From Planctomycetota bacterium (lineage in GTDB: Bacteria; Planctomycetota; UBA1135; UBA2386), in the NCBI GenBank assembly GCA_023433825.1, contig JAEYTU010000635.1:1-8393 (forward strand): a DNA stretch of 8,393 nucleotides, read 5' to 3'. The position numbers and the translations under genes were made by a program. Below, piece by piece: positions 1-7,109 of the stretch; within the stretch, counting starts at the first letter, position 1; each line of letters begins with the position of its first letter. The notes beneath the pieces were generated by a model that was given only the letters and a program-made list of their open reading frames with translations, did no database searches and was not told the origin of the DNA.

Positions 1-116
1 ATGTAGGCCTCGATGACGGTCGGCTTCAGCAGCACGGCCATCAGGATCGCGATCCCGAACGACTCCAGCGTCTCGCGAACGGCGCGCTTGCGCTTGACAG
101 GCTTCGTGGCGTTCAC
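1..116 (-). CDS. lepB: Signal peptidase I, N-terminal part (runs off left edge)
   Basis: Signal peptidase I is the membrane serine protease that removes signal peptides from exported preproteins. Only 38 codons plus 2 bases are visible. They read as a Lys/Arg-rich cytosolic start (residues 5-14), then RETLESF and a hydrophobic segment (about 20-35), ending in VIEAY. In this family that pattern comes just before the IPTGSM motif holding the catalytic serine, which would lie beyond the left edge. The start is GTG at 116-114: the nearby ATG (122-120) reads ATG ACG CCG TGA and stops at once. GAGGAA lies about 7 bases upstream of the GTG, overlapping the end of lepA. The lepA stop is 4 bases away, giving the lepA-lepB order known from E. 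coli. The call rests on the N-terminal pattern plus the neighbour; the catalytic Ser/Lys dyad cannot be checked here. Confidence 0.8.
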   Translation of the reverse strand, partial: MNATKPVKRKRAVRETLESFGIAILMAVLLKPTVIEAY

Positions 117-120
117 GGCG

Positions 121-1925
<1,805 letters not shown>

Positions 1926-1929
<4 letters not shown>

Positions 1930-2597
1930 AGGCGGGGGTCCGGACGTGAGTCCTGTCGTGATTCCGGTCGAGTCGCCGGGGAGTGGAGCGGCTGCGCGCG
2001 CAGGTGATGGGCGAGCGCGGCGAGGGCCTTGCCGCGGTGGCTGACGAGATCCTTCTCGGCGGCCGTCAGTTGCGCGAAGGTTCTCGCGTCGGGCCGGGCG
2101 CGCTGCTCCGTCACGACGAACGCGGGATCGTAGCCGAAACCGTCGGCGCCTCGCGGCGTCGTGATCAGGAAGCCTTCGCACACCGCTTCGGTCGCGAAGC
2201 GGACCGAACCGTCGCCGTCGCACAGGCAGAGGCTGCAGACGAAGCGCGCCGTGCGGTGTTCGTCGGGAACTTCGCGCAGTTCTTCGAGCAGTCGCGACAG
2301 CCGGCCGCGGTCGTCGAGACCGGGCCCGCCATACCGGGCGGAGTGGACGCCGGGTCGACCGCCGAGCGCGTCGACGACGAGCCCGGAGTCGTCACCGAGC
2401 GCCGGCGCGCGCACGAGCTGTGCCAGCGCCGCGGCCTTCTTCCGCGCATTGCCGGCGAAATCCGGCGCGTCCTCGTCGACCGTGAACGGCTGGCCCAGGT
2501 CGTCGAGCGTTCGCAGCGCGAGACCGAGCGGCGCCAGCAGACGTTCGAGTTCGGCGCGCTTCTTCCGATTCGCGGTGGCGATCCAGAGTTCGGCCAC
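1926..2597 (-). CDS. rdgB: Non-canonical purine NTP pyrophosphatase (RdgB/HAM1 family)
   Basis: This enzyme hydrolyses dITP, ITP and XTP to monophosphates plus pyrophosphate, keeping deaminated purines out of DNA and RNA in the cytosol. The protein is 223 residues. Visible family motifs are IATANRKKRAE at the N-terminus (6-16), GDDSGL (68-73, metal/catalytic region), SARYGG (86-91), DGFGYDP (152-158) and SHRGKAL (186-192, base recognition). The core ends near residue 200, the usual family length. A roughly 22-residue Pro/Arg/Ser/Asp-rich tail follows and looks low-complexity. The start is GTG at 2597-2595 with GGAG about 8 bases upstream. The frame continues upstream without a stop, but there it is antisense-like noise across rph. 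The gene begins 14 bases after rph and its TGA overlaps the lepA GTG. rph-rdgB adjacency is common in bacteria (for example Bacillus). Confidence 0.95.
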
Positions 2598-2611
2598 GCC
2601 GGGTCTCCGCG

Positions 2612-3343
2612 TCAGCCCTTCAGCGGCAGGCCGAGCGAACGTCGCTGCTCGTCCATGATCCGCATGCAGGTCTCGCGCCCGGCTGCAACCATCGCGTCGT
2701 GCTGGGCTTGGTCGAACGGCGCGCGTTCGGCCGAGCCCTGGATCTCGACGAAGCGACCGTCCTCCAGACAGACGAGGTTCATGTCGACGTCGATCGTCGA
2801 GTCCTCGGGGTAGTCGAGGTCGACGAGCGTCCGACCCTGCGTCAGGCCGATCGACGTCGCCGCGACGAGGCCGCGCATCGGCCACCGGCGGACCTGCTTG
2901 CGTTCCTCCAGCGACAGCAGCGCGTCGTACAGCGCGACGCAGGCACCGTTGATCGCCGCCGTGCGCGTGCCGCCGTCGGCCGACAGGACGTCGCAGTCGA
3001 CCCAGATCGTGACCTCCGGCATCAGCGTCAGATCGACGACGCTGCGCAGGCTGCGGCCGATCAAGCGTTGGATCTCCAGCGATCGACCGTCGACGCGCCC
3101 CATCCGCGCCTCGCGCATTTTCCGCTGCTCGGTCGAGCCCGGCAGCATCGAGTACTCCGCGGTCAACCAGGCGGACCCCTGGCCCTTCATCCACTGCGGA
3201 ACCTGCTCGGTGAACGACACCGTGCACAGCACCTTCGTCCGGCCGGCTTCGACGAGCACGGAGCCGGGGCACTGGTCCGTGAACGCGCGGGTGAACTTGA
3301 TCGGTCGGGGTTGGTCGGCGGCGCGACCGTCTTTGCGCTTCAG
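2612..3343 (-). CDS. rph: Ribonuclease PH, probably with a CTG start codon
   Basis: RNase PH is a phosphate-dependent 3'-5' exoribonuclease that trims tRNA precursor 3' ends, working as a hexamer in the cytosol. Conserved stretches are KGQGSAWLTAEYSMLP (53-68), DGRSLEIQRLIGRSLR (85-100, with the phosphate-site Arg), DCDVLSADGGTRTA (116-129), the acidic DLDYPEDSTIDVDMN (175-189) and EIQGSAE (200-206). The first GTG in frame (3259) would delete the first 28 residues, including DGRAADQPRPIKFTRAFT, which match the conserved family N-terminus. Between the in-frame TAG (3406-3404) and GTG 3259 there is no ATG, GTG or TTG. CTG at 3343-3341 is the only near-cognate codon placed correctly. It gives 243 residues (E. 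coli has 238) and has GGAG 8 bases upstream. Identity is certain; the start codon is inferred. Confidence 0.93.
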   Translation of the reverse strand: MKRKDGRAADQPRPIKFTRAFTDQCPGSVLVEAGRTKVLCTVSFTEQVPQWMKGQGSAWLTAEYSMLPGSTEQRKMREARMGRVDGRSLEIQRLIGRSLRSVVDLTLMPEVTIWVDCDVLSADGGTRTAAINGACVALYDALLSLEERKQVRRWPMRGLVAATSIGLTQGRTLVDLDYPEDSTIDVDMNLVCLEDGRFVEIQGSAERAPFDQAQHDAMVAAGRETCMRIMDEQRRSLGLPLKG

Positions 3344-3443
3344 GGTCCTGGCTCCGGTTCGAGGAAAAGGGGGCGCGGAGCTTACGGACTGACCGGCGCG
3401 TCGCTACCCCTGCGTCGCGTCGGCGGCGCGGCGCGCCGTGGGG

Positions 3444-4739
3444 TCAGACGCGTTGGCCGCTGCCGAGCAGCGTCACGAGCGCCTCGCGAAGTTCCATCAG
3501 TCCGAACGGCTTGCGGACCGCGAGCCAACGTCCCGGGTACTCGTCCGACAGGTCGCGCCCAGGCTGCCCTTGCACCAGCAGCAGCACCTTCGTCGTCGGC
3601 ACCTGCAGCAGCGCGTCGGCTGCGAGGTCGGCGCCGGACTCGAGCCGGGCGTCCTCCTCGAGGATCAGCAACTCGAATCGTTCCGGTGTCGCGCCGAACA
3701 GCGACCGCGCCGCCGTGCCGTTCGTGCAGCGGAACGTGTGCCGACCCTGCTGCGCCATCTCGCGCGCCAGCATCGAGCGGATCGACGGGTCGGCTTCGAG
3801 GATCAGCACGCCGCCATACGGGTGTTCGGCTTCGTCGCCGAGCGACTCGGTCTCCTGCGGCGGCTCCGGCGCCTCGGCCGACGCCGGCAGCACGATGCTC
3901 GCCGTCGTCGTCAGCCCCGCGTGATGCACGAACGACAGCGAACCGCCGATCCGTTCGAGCAGCGCGTGCGCCGCCTGATAGCCGAGGCTGACGTCGCCCG
4001 CCGTCACGTCGCGCCCGCGCGCCGCGACCTCGGCGTCGACCATGATCCGAATCTCGACGACCGGCGCCGACTCGTCCTCGTCGGCGCCCGTCTCGGCCTC
4101 GACGCGCGACAGCACTTCGAAGACGAGTTCGCTCGCATCCGGTTCGACGGCCAGGATCGCGTCGACGAGGAACATCGTCGCATGACGCAGCGTCGCGCCG
4201 TCGGTGTCGGCGTACGGCAACGCCGCACCGATCTGCAATCGGACCTGCACGGCGCCGGCGAGGTGGTCCTCGACCTCCTGGCGGATTCCGTAGAACAGCC
4301 CACGCAGGTCGGTCGAGCGACGTTCCGGCGTCGCCGGCCGCGCGTAGCTCAGCAGCTTCTCGCTGAACGAACGCAACCGACGAACGGCGATCCACAATTG
4401 CTCGGCGCAGACCGGGACCTGGTCGGGCTCGCCGACGACTTCGCACAGGATCTGCGCGTGCCCTTCGACGCCGGACACGAGGTTCGCGAGTTCGTTGCCG
4501 ACGCTGTCGACGACGGCGCCGAGGTGGTCCTGCTCGTCGGACCAGGTCGTCGCGACTTCGAGCAACGACGTCGGTTGGTCGAGTGTCGCGTCGTGGTCGA
4601 GTGTTTCGCGCACCGGCTGCTGCGGAATCGACTCCGGCGCGGGCGTTCGTTCGACGCTGCGGCGCGCGTTCCCGGCGACGAAGAGCGTCACCGCCAACGT
4701 GCAGGCGCAGCCGATCAGGAAGAACAGAAGTTCGGTCAT
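3444..4739 (-). CDS. Membrane-anchored degenerate hybrid histidine kinase-like protein (pseudokinase plus pseudoreceiver)
   Basis: The protein has 431 residues. An N-terminal membrane segment (about 4-22) is followed by a Pro/Gln/Asp-rich linker. Residues 78-133 resemble a HisKA dimerisation helix pair, but NELANLVSGVEGHAQIL (82-98) has Asn82 where the phosphoacceptor His of HELNNLL-type boxes would be. Residues 142-286 resemble a HATPase domain: DLRGLF, then GYQAAHALLERIGGSL...TTASIVLPA matching the G2/end pattern. The N-box Asn and the DxGxG box are not recognisable. After an acidic linker (287-308), residues 310-426 resemble a receiver: VLILEADPSIR, RFELLILEED and the KP pair at 410-411. 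The phosphoacceptor Asp appears to be Glu361 and the switch Thr a Val. The likely role is a non-catalytic signalling scaffold or protein-interaction module; no function can be named. The ATG has no clear SD. The gene lies 75 bases after the upstream gene and about 100 before rph. Confidence 0.75.
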   Translation of the reverse strand: MTELLFFLIGCACTLAVTLFVAGNARRSVERTPAPESIPQQPVRETLDHDATLDQPTSLLEVATTWSDEQDHLGAVVDSVGNELANLVSGVEGHAQILCEVVGEPDQVPVCAEQLWIAVRRLRSFSEKLLSYARPATPERRSTDLRGLFYGIRQEVEDHLAGAVQVRLQIGAALPYADTDGATLRHATMFLVDAILAVEPDASELVFEVLSRVEAETGADEDESAPVVEIRIMVDAEVAARGRDVTAGDVSLGYQAAHALLERIGGSLSFVHHAGLTTTASIVLPASAEAPEPPQETESLGDEAEHPYGGVLILEADPSIRSMLAREMAQQGRHTFRCTNGTAARSLFGATPERFELLILEEDARLESGADLAADALLQVPTTKVLLLVQGQPGRDLSDEYPGRWLAVRKPFGLMELREALVTLLGSGQRV

Positions 4740-4814
4740 CGCGACCCGAGGTGGAGGTGGTGGCGGCGGAGTCGGGCCGCAGAGCCTAACGATGTCACGC
4801 GACGCGCGCGCGAC

Positions 4815-5792
4815 TCACGTTTCGGCGCCGAGGTGGAACGTGCACTCGACGACGCGCAGGCACTGCGCGTCGGGCACTTCGACGAGTTCGTCGTCGGCAT
4901 CGTCGAGCCCACCGCCGATCGCCACCCGGCCGCACGAGCGGACGAGCGTCGCCGCGTGGTAGCCGCCGTGTGCGGTGACGATCCGTTCGAGTGGTCCTGC
5001 GTCGATGCCAACGATCGGCGCGACGTCCGGCATCCCGTGGAATCGGATTCGCAAGCGATGGTCGCGCCGCCGGTTGTCGATGCGCACGGTCAACCGAACG
5101 AACGACTCGTCGCGTCGACCGACCAGCGTCAGACGACACGGAAGGTCACGCGACGTCCGACCGAGCCATCCGTCGAGGATCAGCTCGTCGCCGAGTTCGC
5201 CCTGGCGGTACGCGATCGGGTCGAGGAACGCCGCATCGAAGCGGCGCGGCAGCTCGCCTTCCTTCGCGACGAACCGGTCGAGCGTGCCGACGTCGGTGCG
5301 ATCCTCGAAGCGGACGCAGTGCTCGACGTTCAACTCGCGCTCGCGATCGATGAACTGCAATCCACCGCGCCGCGAGAACCGGAAACGCGCGCCGCCGGAC
5401 GCGACGAGGAAGTCCTTCTTGCGCCGCAGATCCTTCGGCGTCGCCGGCGTGCCGCCGACGTCGAACGGTGGCTCGTCCGGGGCCGGTTTGCACAGGCTCG
5501 CGGCCTCTTCGAGCGCGACCGCGTATCCGCGCGCGACGAGGTCCTGCACCGTGCCGGCCGCGAGGTCCGCGCTGTCGAGCCCTTCGAGGCGCGCGTGCGC
5601 CGCCGGGGTGCCGCGCGTTGCGAGCGCATGCAGCACGCGTCGGCGCAGCGATTTCAGGTCGATTCTCGCGTCGAGAGCGTCCGGCCCGGGGGCTACGAAC
5701 GGCCCGACGAACGCACTCGCCGGCAACTGCGCCGCCATCGCGAGACTCGCGCAGCGCCGATGCGGGTGGGGGGTCAGCGTGCGGTCGGGCAT
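4815..5792 (-). CDS. Hypothetical protein resembling a GH38 alpha-mannosidase C-terminal beta-domain
   Basis: The protein has 325 residues from ATG at 5792. The frame is open to 5954, but that longer form would overlap the divergent secreted-protein gene. No SD is visible, and Met at residue 19 (5738) is an alternative start. Residues 125-325 look like a beta-rich domain. VRLTVRIDNRRRDHRLRI (232-249) and FEDRTDVGTLDRF (162-174) resemble the GH38 C-terminal beta-sandwich, where a strand with DN...DHRLR is typical, and GGLQFIDRERE (143-153) fits the preceding substrate-region strand. The (alpha/beta)7 catalytic domain and its metal and nucleophile Asp residues are absent. Residues 40-110 look helical and unassigned. 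There is no convincing signal peptide. It could be a carbohydrate-binding or accessory protein, or the surviving 3' part of a larger gene. That a gene exists here is likely; the family assignment is tentative and rests on motif resemblance only. Confidence 0.55.
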   Translation of the reverse strand: MPDRTLTPHPHRRCASLAMAAQLPASAFVGPFVAPGPDALDARIDLKSLRRRVLHALATRGTPAAHARLEGLDSADLAAGTVQDLVARGYAVALEEAASLCKPAPDEPPFDVGGTPATPKDLRRKKDFLVASGGARFRFSRRGGLQFIDRERELNVEHCVRFEDRTDVGTLDRFVAKEGELPRRFDAAFLDPIAYRQGELGDELILDGWLGRTSRDLPCRLTLVGRRDESFVRLTVRIDNRRRDHRLRIRFHGMPDVAPIVGIDAGPLERIVTAHGGYHAATLVRSCGRVAIGGGLDDADDELVEVPDAQCLRVVECTFHLGAET

Positions 5793-5947
5793 GCGCGGGC
5801 GTGGGTTCGTCTCGGCGAGGACGGCATGACGGGCGGCGGATGCTAGTCGCGACACGAAGGAGGATCTTCCGTCGGCGACGACGTTCGGTAGCGTGGCCGC
5901 CCCCGTCGGTTCCTTTCTCACTGACTCCCTCAACTCACGGATCCACC
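5793..5947. promoter_or_regulatory. Divergent intergenic region between the GH38-C-like gene and the secreted-protein gene
   Basis: These 155 bases separate two divergently oriented starts, so promoters for both directions are expected here. For the plus direction a weak sigma70-like pair can be drawn (TTCCGT at 5867-5872, 16-base spacer, TAGCGT at 5889-5894), but it matches consensus poorly. An SD-like AAGGAGGAT (5857-5865) has no start codon at normal spacing. The last 40 bases before the plus-strand ATG are pyrimidine-rich and lack an SD. No terminator, operator or RNA gene was recognised. That this is a promoter region is inferred from gene orientation. Confidence 0.45.
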
Positions 5948-7039
5948 ATGTCACGACTCATCACGTTCCTCCCGTTCGTCTGTCTCGCCGGCGCCGCCGT
6001 CGCGCAGACCATCACGACCGCGCCCGCCGGCTTCGAGACCGCACGCGGTACGACCTCGGTCCTCTACCCGTTCAGCGGCACGCTCGCCCCCGCCGGTTCG
6101 TTCCGCTACCAGGAAGTTCACACGTCGCTGCGGACGACGCCGCTCAACAACATCGTCGCCGTCAACTTCCGTCGCGACGAAGGCACGACGACGACCACGA
6201 CCGCCGTCGCGCGCACGGCGAACATCGAGTTCGTCCTCGGACTCGGCGACATCGAGCGGTTCACGCCGGACTTCGCCGGCAACATCCTCGCGTCGCGCAC
6301 GGTCGCGTTCGTTCGCAAGCCGGTGAACCTCGCCGACTGGACGGCGCCGGGCAACGGCACCACGCCGATGCCGTGGACGAACCGTCTGCCGCTCGACGTG
6401 CCGTTCTCCTACCCCGGGACGCAGGACCTGATCTGGGAAGTCAGCTACGACTCGATGACGCCGACCGGGACCTACAACTCGGATCGCGCGACCGCCAGCG
6501 GCGCGCTGTGGACCTCGTCCTCGGGCACGAACATCGGAACCGGCTGCATCGCGACCGGTCGCACGGCGGCGTTCACGCTGACGACGACGCTGTTCCACCA
6601 CATCGGTTCGAAGCTGCTGCGGCTGCAGTACTACGTCGCCAACGGCCCGACCTCGCAGCCGGTCGTCATGCACGTCGCCGGCCAGAACTCGAACATCGTG
6701 ACGCCGCTGCTCTGCGGCACGTTGATCGCGATGCCGACGATCTCGATTCCGATGGGTGTGACCTCCGCGACCGGCGGGACGTCGACGCTGAACTTCCTCA
6801 GCTTCCCGTTCGCGAACTCGTTCCTGAACTTCCCGATCTTCATGCAGGCCGCTGCGATCGATCCGGGTCTCGGCGGCGGCGTGCTGCCGGTCGCGCTGAG
6901 CCAGGGTGAACAGTGCACGTGGCCTGCGGTCACGGCTGTGCCGGCAACCACGGCGTACATCTACAACGCCGACCTGACGCAGACGTTCGGCAGCGGTCCG
7001 TTCGCGGCCGGCAGCGTCATCCTCGGCCTCGAGAACTGA
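5948..7039 (+). CDS. Secreted protein of unknown function (signal peptide, beta-rich)
   Basis: The protein has 363 residues from ATG at 5948. The signal peptide is clear: MSRLITFLPFVCLAGAAVAQ has a short positive start, a hydrophobic core and AVA before Gln20, so cleavage after residue 19 is likely. The mature part is rich in Thr, Gly, Ser and Asn, with many short alternating hydrophobic stretches (for example IEFVLGLG 93-100, LIWEVSYDS 161-169, LLRLQYYVA 223-231), suggesting an extracellular beta-sandwich. A run of six Thr lies near 80-85. Three cysteines remain after cleavage (C200, C256, C323). There is no transmembrane segment, LPXTG motif or recognisable C-terminal sorting domain. I do not recognise a named family; proteins of this style are typical of planctomycete exoproteomes. 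Long frames beginning further upstream are extensions over the antisense gene; the signal peptide decides the start. No SD is visible. Confidence 0.85.
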   Translation: MSRLITFLPFVCLAGAAVAQTITTAPAGFETARGTTSVLYPFSGTLAPAGSFRYQEVHTSLRTTPLNNIVAVNFRRDEGTTTTTTAVARTANIEFVLGLGDIERFTPDFAGNILASRTVAFVRKPVNLADWTAPGNGTTPMPWTNRLPLDVPFSYPGTQDLIWEVSYDSMTPTGTYNSDRATASGALWTSSSGTNIGTGCIATGRTAAFTLTTTLFHHIGSKLLRLQYYVANGPTSQPVVMHVAGQNSNIVTPLLCGTLIAMPTISIPMGVTSATGGTSTLNFLSFPFANSFLNFPIFMQAAAIDPGLGGGVLPVALSQGEQCTWPAVTAVPATTAYIYNADLTQTFGSGPFAAGSVILGLEN

Positions 7040-7044
7040 TCGAC

Positions 7045-7061
7045 GGCGGGCACCAGCCGCC
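7045..7061 (+). terminator. Possible GC hairpin after the secreted-protein gene
   Basis: Five bases after the TGA, GGCGG (7045-7049) can pair with CCGCC (7057-7061) around a 7-base loop. An alternative pairing is CGGGC (7047-7051) with GCCCG (7059-7063). No U-tract follows, so it is at best a weak or atypical terminator. In DNA this GC-rich, such short hairpins also occur by chance. Confidence 0.2.
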
Positions 7062-7077
7062 CGAATCGGCTCCGCTC

Positions 7078-7106
7078 GCGCCCGTCGTCATGCCGATGAC
7101 GGGCGC
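7078..7106. repeat. Perfect 9-bp inverted repeat just before the glycosyltransferase start
   Basis: GCGCCCGTC (7078-7086) and GACGGGCGC (7098-7106) are exact reverse complements separated by 11 bases. GTCAT (7087-7091) and ATGAC (7096-7100) also complement each other, so a second fold with 11 pairs and a 3-base bulge is possible. The right arm ends 3 bases before the ATG at 7110. It could be an operator, an mRNA hairpin covering the start, or a terminator of the upstream gene lacking a U-tract. The repeat is seen directly; any role is inference. Confidence 0.6.
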
Positions 7107-7109
7107 GGC

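Noticed and set aside
1930..2223. N-terminal extension of lepA to 700 residues
   Set aside because: The extra residues are the rdgB gene read in another frame and are Arg-rich. The family N-terminus and the GTGA overlap fix the start at 1929.
2598..3272. N-terminal extension of rdgB to 448 residues
   Set aside because: The added part is rph read out of frame. The IATANRKK start motif and a GGAG site place the start at 2597.
3424..3438. Hairpin CGGCGC-3-GCGCCG just after the pseudokinase stop, as a terminator
   Set aside because: The stem is only 6 bp and no T-tract follows on the minus strand. Such GC palindromes are expected by chance at this composition, and transcription may continue into rph.
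4741..4775. GGT/GGC-rich stretch before the pseudokinase start, as a G-quadruplex or microsatellite
   Set aside because: The G-runs are mostly two long and irregular, so there is too little to support a structure or a true repeat.
3438..5846. 802-codon open frame on the plus strand
   Set aside because: It is antisense to two minus-strand genes with better protein character (membrane segment, domain-like motifs). Its composition is dominated by Arg, Asp, Val and Ala with no motif.
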